From the NCBI RefSeq assembly GCF_026625885.1, contig NZ_CP113068.1, forward strand, positions 4,402,001 through 4,466,000: a stretch of 64,000 nt of DNA, in the 5' to 3' direction. Source of the stretch: Roseateles sp. SL47 (GTDB taxonomy: Bacteria; Pseudomonadota; Gammaproteobacteria; Burkholderiales; Burkholderiaceae_C). The notes below the pieces were generated by a model, which saw only the letters and a program-made list of their open reading frames with translations, was not told the origin of the DNA and did no database searches. Positions within the stretch are counted from its first letter, which is position 1; each line of letters opens with the position of its first letter. This document shows, in pieces, positions 54,819 to 63,200 of this stretch. The translations under genes and the position numbers were made by a program.

Positions 54819-55454
54819 TCAACGCGGTCGCCCGGTGTAGGGGTCGGCCGAGGCGTCGGTCATCTGGTAGCCACTCACCCCCATTTCCGACGACTGCCGC
54901 TCCACATGCATCTGGCCCTGGACCCACACTGCGTCCATTGAATGCAACGCCTTGTTGCCCCGCAACAGTTTCACCCAGATGATCTGATTGGCGGGCGGCG
55001 GCGGCATGTGGATGCACGCGCCGAAATAGGGCACCAGCAGAAACTCCTTCAACCCGTCCTTGTCGTTTTGCAGCGGGACCACATAGCCGGGAATGCGCAC
55101 GGCGGCGCCGTCGAAGGTGTCGATCAGCGGGGCGTTGTCCAGGGCTTCGCGCAGCTCCAGCATCATCTGGCCCATGGCTGGACTGCTGTCACTCATCCGC
55201 CCCAGATTCATGCTGCGGAACTTCTTCATCGGGTCCCAGCCCATGGGCATCAGATTGGGCCAGGTGATGTCCCTGTAGGTTGCGGAGGGCCCTGCCTTGC
55301 TGCTGGCGCCGGATGGGCTGGCGCTGGCCGCGACCGTCGCCGGCAACGGCGGCGCCGCAGCGACCACGCCGATCAGCGTGCCGACCGCCAGGAGCCCCAG
55401 CAGCACCGGGCCGCGGGCAACGGCTTGTTGAATGGAAAAGGACCGCAGGCTCAT
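54819..55454 (-). CDS. DUF3299 exported protein, likely Zrg-type zinc uptake component
   Basis: 211 residues. A signal peptide (about 1-34) precedes a Ser/Ala-rich linker and the DUF3299 core: I-T-W-P-N-L-M-P, then I-P-G-Y-V-V-P-L and F-L-L-V-P-Y-F-G-A-C-I-H-M-P-P-P-P-A-N-Q. DUF3299 genes are commonly found with DUF2796 and an ABC transporter in zinc-regulated operons. It starts 1 bp after the permease stop. The exact role, chaperone or assembly factor, is unknown. It is the last gene of the operon. Confidence 0.82.
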   Translation of the reverse strand: MSLRSFSIQQAVARGPVLLGLLAVGTLIGVVAAAPPLPATVAASASPSGASSKAGPSATYRDITWPNLMPMGWDPMKKFRSMNLGRMSDSSPAMGQMMLELREALDNAPLIDTFDGAAVRIPGYVVPLQNDKDGLKEFLLVPYFGACIHMPPPPANQIIWVKLLRGNKALHSMDAVWVQGQMHVERQSSEMGVSGYQMTDASADPYTGRPR

Positions 55455-55455
55455 G

Positions 55456-56754
55456 TCACACCTTGGGAGAAAGTCCGTCGCTCAGCGACAGGGCATAGGC
55501 CCGCAAGCCCGGCACCAGGCTGGCGAGCCAGCCACACACCACGATGGCCCCCATCAGGGCCAGTTCGGTGGCGCGGGGGGCCGCCAGCGCAACACTGATG
55601 CCAAAGCGCGCTTGCAGCCACGGACTGAACGCCGCCAGCAGCCCGCCGCACAGAACCGCCCCCAGCGCCACGCCAACCAGCGTCACCAGCATGCCCTCGG
55701 CGGCGAGCAGCAGGAAGATGTTGCCAGGGCTGGCACCAACCGCGCGCAGAATGGCCAGCTCCCGGCGCCGCTCGTTGAGACCGGCCAGGATGACGGCCAC
55801 CAGCCCTCCGAGGCTGACCACCGCGACCAGGCCGGTCATCAGCAGCAGGCTGCGCTCGCCGATGGCCACCACGTCCCACAACTCGTCCAGAGCCACGCCC
55901 GGCAACACGGCCATCAGCGGTTCCTGGCGCAGGTTGGCAATCCGGCGCTGCACGGAAAACACCGCTGTGCGGCTCTTCAGCCCGACCAGGGCCGCAGTCA
56001 CCTGTCGCGGTGTGAGGTCGTAACCGGCCAGCGCACCAACCGGCACCGACATCCCAGGGATCGGCGCCCCCGCAACCCAGTCCAGATGGAGGGCCTCCAT
56101 GGCGGCCAGGCTGATGTGAACGGATCGGTCCACCGGCGTGCCGGTGCGCTGCAGGATGCCCACGACGTGGAAGGGCTTGTCCGCATGGTCGTTGGCGGCA
56201 ATGGCACCGTCGCCGTGGCTCAACACCATCGAGTCTCCCAGCCGGTACCCGAGCGAGTCGGCCACTTCCGCGCCAATCACCGCACCAAAGAGGTCGGCTT
56301 GCGCCTGGGCGGGTGTGGCATCCAGCCGATCTTGAAAGGCCCGACCCTGTGCCAGATGCAAGGACTGGCGCTCCCCATAGTGAAAATGGCGGAAGTAATC
56401 GGTGCTGGTCGCCACCACAGGGAAGCCGCGATGCATGTCGCCCAGCGAGATCGGCACCACCCAATCCACGCCGGGCCATTGGGCGACCGTCTGGATGCTG
56501 TCCCAACTGACATTGTTGGTGGCCCCACCAATGCGAAACACCGAATACAGCAGCAACTGCACCGAGCCCGTGCGGGCCCCAACAATCAGATCGGTGCCGG
56601 AAATGGTCTGGGAGAAGTTCTGCCGCACGCTGTCGCGGAGCCGGGTCATGCCCAGCAGCAGCAGGGTGGACAGCGCAATGGACCCCACCACCAGGCCCAG
56701 CGCAAAACGTCGATTCCAGGCGCTGGCGGCCACCAGGGACACGGTCGATCGCAT
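55456..56754 (-). CDS. FtsX/MacB-like ABC transporter permease
   Basis: 432 residues. An N-terminal helix, a large extracytoplasmic MacB_PCD-like domain (about 40-250), then three C-terminal transmembrane helices are the FtsX/LolE arrangement. The last block includes L-N-E-R-R-R-E-L-A-I-L-R-A-V-G-A-S, the coupling region typical of the family. The ATG at 56754 overlaps the stop of the ATPase gene (TGATG). With that ATPase it should form the transporter of the zinc operon. A similar permease occurs in the Vibrio zrgABCDE system. Confidence 0.85.
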   Translation of the reverse strand: MRSTVSLVAASAWNRRFALGLVVGSIALSTLLLLGMTRLRDSVRQNFSQTISGTDLIVGARTGSVQLLLYSVFRIGGATNNVSWDSIQTVAQWPGVDWVVPISLGDMHRGFPVVATSTDYFRHFHYGERQSLHLAQGRAFQDRLDATPAQAQADLFGAVIGAEVADSLGYRLGDSMVLSHGDGAIAANDHADKPFHVVGILQRTGTPVDRSVHISLAAMEALHLDWVAGAPIPGMSVPVGALAGYDLTPRQVTAALVGLKSRTAVFSVQRRIANLRQEPLMAVLPGVALDELWDVVAIGERSLLLMTGLVAVVSLGGLVAVILAGLNERRRELAILRAVGASPGNIFLLLAAEGMLVTLVGVALGAVLCGGLLAAFSPWLQARFGISVALAAPRATELALMGAIVVCGWLASLVPGLRAYALSLSDGLSPKV

Positions 56755-57461
56755 CACGCCCCCTGCGTCAGCTCGATCACGCGCGAAAACTGCGGTGCCA
56801 ACCGTGCGTCATGGCTGACAAACAGCAAGGCGCTGCGCGCTTCGGCGCAGCTACTTTTCAACAGTGCCATGAAATCATCGCGATGCGCGTCATCCAGCGC
56901 CGAGGTCGGCTCATCGGCAATGACCAGCTCCGGGCTGCCAATGAGCGCACGGGCAGCGGCCACCCGCTGCTGCTGGCCGACGGACAGCTCATGCGCACGC
57001 CGATGCATCAGATCGCCCCGCAACCCCACACGCTCCAGCAACTCCTGTGCGCGGCGGCGCGGGTCCCGCGCGAGAGCGGCGCGCCGTTTGGAAAACACAC
57101 ACGGCAGCAGCACGTTGTCCAGCGCGGTGCGGTAGGGCAAAAGATTGAACTGCTGAAAGATGTAGCCCACATGGTCCGCCCGCATGCGGTCGCGCCGCGA
57201 CGGTGTCAAGGCCGCCAGGTCGGTGCCCAGCAGACGGATCCAGCCTTGCTGAGGCACCAGCACACCGGCCACCAACGACAGCAACGTGCTCTTGCCCGAG
57301 CCACTGGCGCCACGCAGAAATACAGACTCTCCGGGGTTGATCTGCAATGCAGGCAGATTCACACAGTCCTGCCGGGCTTGAGGCCAGCGAAAGACGACCT
57401 GCTCAAGCGCCAGGATCGGATCGGCAGGGTTTGGTGTCATCGAGTGGCCGCTCATGACCAT
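56754..57461 (-). CDS. ABC transporter ATP-binding protein, LolD/MacB-like
   Basis: 235 residues. Walker A G-A-S-G-S-G-K-S-T (about 46-54), Q-loop in Y-I-F-Q-Q-F-N-L-L-P-Y, signature L-S-V-G-Q-Q-Q-R-V-A-A-A-R-A-L-I and Walker B L-V-I-A-D-E-P-T-S-A-L-D-D, with a later H-loop (S-H-D). These features are complete, so the protein should be active. It drives the FtsX-type permease next to it. The first ATG at 57461 sits immediately after the DUF2796 stop; M8 (57440) is another possible start. Confidence 0.88.
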   Translation of the reverse strand: MVMSGHSMTPNPADPILALEQVVFRWPQARQDCVNLPALQINPGESVFLRGASGSGKSTLLSLVAGVLVPQQGWIRLLGTDLAALTPSRRDRMRADHVGYIFQQFNLLPYRTALDNVLLPCVFSKRRAALARDPRRRAQELLERVGLRGDLMHRRAHELSVGQQQRVAAARALIGSPELVIADEPTSALDDAHRDDFMALLKSSCAEARSALLFVSHDARLAPQFSRVIELTQGA

Positions 57462-58112
57462 TCACCGTCCGGACATTCGGATCACCGAGTCGGGTCGGCG
57501 AAGCGTCTGATGGCCCTGCCCCGTCGCGACGGCCGTCTGCACCTCCACCCGCTGCAGGCGGACAAAGCTGGCAAACAAGGTGTGTGTGATGCTGGTCAAT
57601 CGATCGGGTGCCGTGCATGTGAAGGTGTAGGAGGCATCCATGTCCATGTGCTCCTCGCTGGCCGCCGCTGCCGGCTGATCCAGCAAGGCGGACTCCAGGG
57701 TCGCATCCTTGAACGTGCATCCGGCGGCGACCAAGGGCTGGAACAGCCGGTCTCCCTGGCGCAATGTGCTCAGCATCTGGGCCACGGCTTGGCGCTGGGC
57801 GGCGGTCCGGGGTGGATGCTCGAAGCCCAGCACGTTGTCCAGCGGCGATTCCATCTGGATCACCAGGCTGGTGCCGTCCATGGCAACGTCAAGATGGAGC
57901 ACGCCATGCTCATGGGCCCCACCATGCCCCTCAGCGGCCGGGGCCGCAATGGCGGCGATCAGTGCGGCCATTGCTGCCACCCGGCCAGCGAAGGGGGCGC
58001 GTGAGCGAGAGGTGCGAAAGATGCGAAAGAAGCGAGGGAGGCCAACGCTGCGAAGGGATTGAACAACAGAGGAAGAGGAAGAGGAAATGGAAGAAAAACG
58101 GTCGGGGTCCAT
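57462..58112 (-). CDS. DUF2796 (ZrgA-like) periplasmic zinc-binding protein
   Basis: 216 residues. A Ser-rich N-terminus and a hydrophobic signal (about 40-58) lead to the mature sequence with H-G-G-A-H-E-H-G-V-L-H-L, a His-rich zinc-binding opening typical of ZrgA. Later E-E-H-M-D-M-D supplies more metal ligands. In Vibrio cholerae zrgABCDE, ZrgA is the periplasmic component of a zinc uptake system. The start at 58112 has an AGGA box; the frame is open to a TTG at 58136. It lies 20 bp downstream of the GTPase gene. Confidence 0.85.
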   Translation of the reverse strand: MDPDRFSSISSSSSSVVQSLRSVGLPRFFRIFRTSRSRAPFAGRVAAMAALIAAIAAPAAEGHGGAHEHGVLHLDVAMDGTSLVIQMESPLDNVLGFEHPPRTAAQRQAVAQMLSTLRQGDRLFQPLVAAGCTFKDATLESALLDQPAAAASEEHMDMDASYTFTCTAPDRLTSITHTLFASFVRLQRVEVQTAVATGQGHQTLRRPDSVIRMSGR

Positions 58113-58132
58113 GGGGCATCCTTTGGGGCTGG

Positions 58133-59326
58133 TCAAGCCTGGGAAGGAGACGTCTGGACGTCCCAGGCGGGCAGACGATCGGTGAATTCGCGCCAGCGGG
58201 GCGGCCCCTGGCGCGTTTCAGTGACATTGAGCAAGCAACGATTCAGCTCGGCCGTGATGGCCTCCCGGTCCAATCCCTGGCCAATGATCACCAATTGCTG
58301 CCCGCGGTCATGCAGGGGGACGCTCCAGCGGCCCACCGGGTCCAGCTGATGTGTCGTGCCGGCGCCGGACAGGCAGGCCAGCCACTCGGGACGGCTGGCC
58401 AGCCAGACATAGCCCTTGTAGCGGAGCACACCCGGCCAGGGCTCGCTCAGCAGTGCCGCCAGCCGTCCGGGATGAAAGGCGCGGTCCGCTTCGTACACAA
58501 AGCTGGAAATGCCGTACTCATCCGCCTCGGAATGAGGCTCCCCCTCCAGCGCCTGAATCCAGCGCGGCTGAGTCTCGGCCTGCTCCAGGCTGAAGCGGCC
58601 AGTGCCCAGCACCGCCTCCAGCGGCACCTGCCCCTGACGGGCTTCAAGGATGCGGGCGGCCGGATTCAGCGCATGAACCAGCGCCCGCGCCTGGGTCACC
58701 TGCTCCGGCGTGGCCACGTCAATCTTGCTGATGACCACCACATCGGCGAATTCAATCTGCTCCACCAGCAGTTCAACCAGGCGACGCGTGTCGCCTTCCC
58801 CGGCGCTCAGGCCCCGTTGCGCCAGGAAGTCTTCACTGTGGTAGTCCTTCAAGATATGCAGCGCATCCACCACGGTCACCAGGGTGTCCACATAGGCGAT
58901 GTCCTTGAGCCCCTGGCCTTGTTCGTCCTCAAAGTCGAAGGTGGCTGCAATGGGCATGGGCTCGGAAATGCCAGTGGATTCAATCAGCAGGTAATCAAAG
59001 CGCCCTTCCCTGGCCAGGCGCCCCACCTCCTTCAGCAGATCCTCCCGCAAGGTGCAGCAGATGCAGCCGTTGCTCATTTCCACCATGGCCTCTTCCGTCC
59101 GCGACAGGCCCACACCGTGCCGATCCGCCTGGTCACGGACGATGTCGGCATCGATATTGATCTCACTCATGTCGTTCACGATCACGGCGACACGGAGGTC
59201 TTCTCGATTGCGCAGGATGTGGTTGAGCAAGGTGGTTTTGCCCGCGCCCAGAAAGCCGGACAACACGGTGGTGGGCAGGCGGCGCGGCGCCGGGCGGTGC
59301 TTGGGCAGGGATGCAGGGTGGGTCAT
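58133..59326 (-). CDS. COG0523-family GTPase (CobW-like), zinc metallochaperone type
   Basis: 397 residues. Walker A G-F-L-G-A-G-K-T at 24-31, the metal-binding C-x-C-C at 88-91 (N-G-C-I-C-C-T-L-R), Asp/Glu switch motifs and S-K-I-D as the GTP specificity motif. A C-terminal CobW_C domain follows. In Zur-regulated operons this family delivers zinc to client enzymes (ZagA/ZigA type) when zinc is scarce. Cobalt roles (CobW) are less likely because no cobalamin synthesis gene is adjacent. The start at 59326 leaves the palindromic operator 38 bp upstream; an ATG at 59359 would sit against the operator. Confidence 0.87.
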   Translation of the reverse strand: MTHPASLPKHRPAPRRLPTTVLSGFLGAGKTTLLNHILRNREDLRVAVIVNDMSEINIDADIVRDQADRHGVGLSRTEEAMVEMSNGCICCTLREDLLKEVGRLAREGRFDYLLIESTGISEPMPIAATFDFEDEQGQGLKDIAYVDTLVTVVDALHILKDYHSEDFLAQRGLSAGEGDTRRLVELLVEQIEFADVVVISKIDVATPEQVTQARALVHALNPAARILEARQGQVPLEAVLGTGRFSLEQAETQPRWIQALEGEPHSEADEYGISSFVYEADRAFHPGRLAALLSEPWPGVLRYKGYVWLASRPEWLACLSGAGTTHQLDPVGRWSVPLHDRGQQLVIIGQGLDREAITAELNRCLLNVTETRQGPPRWREFTDRLPAWDVQTSPSQA

Positions 59327-59364
59327 CGGCGGTCTCAAGGAGCCTGAAAGCGTTGACATGCTAC

Positions 59365-59380
59365 TGCGAATGCATTCGCA
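59365..59380. promoter_or_regulatory. Perfect 16-bp palindrome, probable Zur operator
   Basis: TGCGAATGCATTCGCA reads the same on both strands. It lies between the GTPase gene and the divergent Zur gene. Fur/Zur-family repressors bind inverted repeats in this arrangement. The exact match to a published Zur box cannot be confirmed from here. Confidence 0.7.
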
Positions 59381-59435
59381 ACAACAAGAGCATGACACAA
59401 TCCGCAGCCGTGATCGGGTCCTCCAATCGCCCGCA

Positions 59436-59479
59436 GATCACTTGCCGATCACTCGCTGATCACCTGCCGATCACCTGCC
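59436..59479. repeat. 11-bp tandem repeat GATCACCTGCC, four copies
   Basis: Four head-to-tail units: two identical, two with one or two changes. It lies between the Zur palindrome and the Zur start codon, and each unit carries GATC. The period is about one helical turn. Confidence 0.93.
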
Positions 59480-59512
59480 CACACCCCGCCAGGCGCCCGT
59501 CTTTGACCCCAT

Positions 59513-59932
59513 ATGGAACGTTCCACCCGTCAGCGCACCGCCATCCGCAACGTCATCGAGGCTGCCGGACGCCCTTTGTCTCCACAGGAAGTGCTCGCCG
59601 CCGCCCAAGCGGACGTACCGGCCTTGTCGCTGGCCACGGTCTACCGCAACCTCAAGCAGTTGATGGAGGCGGGGGAAATTCAGTCGGTGGACCTGCCGGG
59701 TGAGAGCCCACGTTATGAGGGTGCCCACCATCACCACCACCACCACTTTCAATGCACCGGCTGCCAACGGGTGTTTGATGTACACAACTGCCCCGGCGAC
59801 ATGGCAGGGCTGGCACCCAAGGGCTTCAGCGTGGAGCGTCACGAACTGACGCTTTACGGGCGCTGTGATGAGTGCCAACCCGCCGCCACGGCGAAACACC
59901 AGAAAAGACCCCGGACCCCGGCCCGGCGCTAG
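59513..59932 (+). CDS. zur: Fur-family zinc uptake regulator Zur
   Basis: 139 residues. An N-terminal winged helix (about 5-60, V-P-A-L-S-L-A-T-V-Y-R-N-L-K recognition helix) is followed by a dimer/metal domain with seven consecutive His (72-78) and two Cys pairs: Cys81/Cys84 and Cys118/Cys121 for structural zinc. It is divergent from the COG0523/ZrgA-like/ABC operon, so it almost certainly represses it when zinc is bound. The His run is longer than in most Fur/Zur proteins. A second Fur-family subtype (PerR, Fur) is possible but fits context less well. Confidence 0.85.
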   Translation: MERSTRQRTAIRNVIEAAGRPLSPQEVLAAAQADVPALSLATVYRNLKQLMEAGEIQSVDLPGESPRYEGAHHHHHHHFQCTGCQRVFDVHNCPGDMAGLAPKGFSVERHELTLYGRCDECQPAATAKHQKRPRTPARR

Positions 59933-60250
59933 GGCCTGTTAGCGCCACAACAAAGGGTCGCGAAGGCCCTAACCGCCCTAACCGCCCTGCTGCCCCCAGG
60001 ACAAACCTGCAGAAGACGGCTCGCAAGGCACGGCTACCCACTCCCCAGGCGGGCTACTAGGGTAAGCCCTTAATGATGCCGCATGGGCGCCAGCGTTAAC
60101 ACCGCCGGTGACAGTTGCACCCCCCCCGAATCAGTTGAAGTCCTTGGTGAATCGCCAGGCGGCGGAGGCGGGAACAGGGTGTCGATCACTTATGATTTCA
60201 GCCACAAGGGAGATACTCTCCTAAACATCAGTTCAATATCAGGGGGCGCT
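59933..60250. other. Gap between zur and the giant adhesin gene
   Basis: 318 bp without a gene. A GGGAG...CTCCC hairpin-like pair (GGGAGATACTCTCC) lies at about 60209-60222, upstream of the adhesin start. An AGGGGG ribosome binding site ends about 5 bp before the ATG at 60251. No further motif is recognised. Confidence 0.5.
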
Positions 60251-63200
60251 ATGGCAGCGTTGTGGAGACGAGGACAGTGGCGGTCCATGAGCCGCATGGC
60301 GACTGGCGTGCCGGACACATCGGCAACTGGGGGCCGTGCCATGCCCATGATCATGGCGCTGGAAGCCCGGCTGATGTTCGATGCCTCGGTCGCCGCCACC
60401 GCCGTGGCCGCCGATGTCGCTGTTCGGGACTCTAGCCACGACGCCGCCATCGATGCCCGCCCGTCCACCGTGGCGACCGCCTCTGCGACCGAATCCTCCG
60501 CAGACACCTCGTCGGCTCAGGCGTCCACCGCCACACGCCACGACATCGTTTTTGTCGACAACCACGTCAGCAACGCGCAGGAGATCATCCAGAACCTGCC
60601 CGCCGGCACCGAGGTGGTGATGCTGGACGCCAGCAAGGACGGATGGGCCCAGATGGCCACCTATCTCAACGGCCGGCATGACATCGACTCCATCTCCCTG
60701 ATTTCCCACGGCGCCGACGGTGCCGTTCAGGCCGGTTCGGTCTGGCTGACCGCAGACACCCTGGCCAGCCATGCCGACCAGCTCAAGGCCATCGGCGCCG
60801 CCCTGTCGGAACAGGGCGACCTGCTGCTCTACGGCTGCAAGGTGGCCGAAGGCAGTGCCGGCCAGCAGTTGCTGAACCAGATTGCCACCCTCACCTCGGC
60901 GGATGTGGCCGGGTCCACTGACAACACTGGCGCCGCTGCACTCGGGGGCGACTGGACCCTGGAGCGCCATACCGGCGCCATCGAAGCCCCGAGCCTGGCT
61001 GGCGCTCTGGGCGCTTATGACGCCTTGCTGGCGGCCCCGACCTACGAGACCTTTGATGCGGTGACCCTGCCGGACGACGGCGGGATTCGCAGATACCTCC
61101 TGCCAGGCCAAGACTTGACCTCCAACGGCTGGACGCTGGGCATGCGCGATGTCAATGGCAATGCGGACGGAAACTCCCGGTTGGTTGTCACCAATCAGCA
61201 GGTCGACACCGTCCTGGCGGATAACGCCCAGGACAAGGCGCTCATCATGCAGGGCGACTACTCGACCTATGCGATCGTCTTGAAGTCCACCAGCGGTGAC
61301 GAGTTCAACTTCCACTCCATCACGGTGGAGGACTTTGTCAGCGGTAATACGCAGTATCAGCTGGTGGGTTACCGGGATGGCGTTCAAGTCAGTGGCGCCA
61401 CGCTGAACTTCAGCATGGCGTCCTACGGGACCACGGTGAACGGCCAGGTCGTGTCCGTGACAGGCACCGCCTGGCAATATGTGGATGAGGTGCGAATCGT
61501 CTACCAGAATGGGCAAGGAGGGGTGTCGGTCGCCCTCGACGACATCAACGTCTCGGCCGGCATTGCGCCCAATGCTGTCCCGGAGATTTCCAATCTCAGC
61601 GGAGATGGCATCACCTATGTGGAAGGAGCTGGCCCGGTCAAGCTCGACGCAAGCCAGAATGCCCTCGTCACAGATACCGACAGCACCGACTTCGACGGCG
61701 GCAACCTGACAGTGTCGATCATCACCAACAACGCGGTGATGCAAGACCAACTCACCATCGTCAACCAGGGCACCAACGCCGGCGAGATTGGTGTCTCGGG
61801 CAGCAATGTGACCTACGGCGGCATCACCATCGGCACCTTCTCGGGCGGCACCTTGGGCAACAGTCTGGTGATCACCTTCAACGCCAATGCGACGCCAGCC
61901 GCCGTTCAGGCGCTGGTGCGAGACATTGCCTTCAACAATATCTCCAACGACACGGTGACAGGCAACCGAACGGTGGAGTTCACGTTGAATGACGGCGATT
62001 CCGTCACCAGCAGTGCGTCCTCCAATGTCACGGTCAATGTGCAGACCGTCAACGACGCCCCCACACTGTCCGCATCCGGCAACTCCCCCACCTACACCGA
62101 GAACGGGGCTGCGGTGAGCCTGTTCAGTGGCACCTCGATCAGCACGATCGAAAGCAGCCAGAGTGTGAAGACGCTGACGATCAACGTCAGCAATGTGTCG
62201 GACGGTGCCAGTGAAGTGTTGAACATTGACGGCACCAATGTCGCTTTGTTCAATGGCAACAGCCTCACTACGTCCACGCTGGGCCTTTCGGTCACCGTGA
62301 GCGTCAGCGGCGGAGTGGCCACGGTGACCATGGACAAGACCTCCGGCATCAGCGCTGCCAATGCCCAGACTTTGGTCAATAACCTCAGCTATCGGGACAC
62401 CAGCGATGCGCCCACCGCCGGGAATCGTGTGGTCACCCTGACCTCGGTGCGGGACACCGGCGGCGTGTCCAGCGGCGGATCCGACACCACCGTCCTGCTC
62501 ATCAGTTCCACCGTGACCGTCGTTGCAGTGAACGATGCTCCCATTCTCACCACCTCCGGCGGCAGTGCCAGTTTCACTGCAGGCGACAACACCACCTCGA
62601 CGCCCATCGCAGTGGATAGCGGACTGACGATTTCCGATGTGGACTCGACCACCCTGGCTTCAGCCACGGTGGCCATCACCGGCAACTTCCGCAGCGGCGA
62701 AGACCAACTCCTCTTCACCAACAACAACAGCACGCTGTATGGCAACATCAGCAGCAGCTACAACGCCGCCACCGGGGTGATGACGCTGTCCTCCGCCGGC
62801 AACACGGCCACCGTCGCCCAGTGGCAGGCGGCCCTGCGCTCGGTGCGCTATACCGATTCGGCGGTCACCCCGGACCCGTCCACCCGCACCATCAGCTTCG
62901 TGGTGAATGACGGCACCGACAACAGTGTGACGTCCACCCGTCTGGTGACCGTCTCCGCCACGGACCAGACCCCCATCATCAGCAACAGCGGTGGCAGCGG
63001 TCTGTTCACCGAAGGCCAGGGGCAGACCCAGGTGGATCCCGGGCTGACCGTGTCGGACCTGGACAACGCCACCCTCTCCTCCGCCACGGTGCAGATCACC
63101 GGCAACTTCCGCAGCGGCGAAGACCTGCTGCAATTCACCAACACCAGCAGTTCGGTCTACGGGAACATCCTTGGCAACTACGACTCCGCCACCGGGGTGA

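Noticed and set aside
59514..59525. 12-bp palindrome TGGAACGTTCCA over the zur start codon
   Set aside because: It is explained by the first codons of the protein (Met-Glu-Arg-Ser-Thr) and could be chance; kept only as a note.
60239..61750. Long minus-strand open frame of about 500 codons, and another at 62660-63673
   Set aside because: They lie opposite the giant adhesin, whose plus-strand frame has clear domains and repeats. The minus translations are Gly/Val/His/Asp-rich without any known motif, which is typical for shadows in GC-rich genes.
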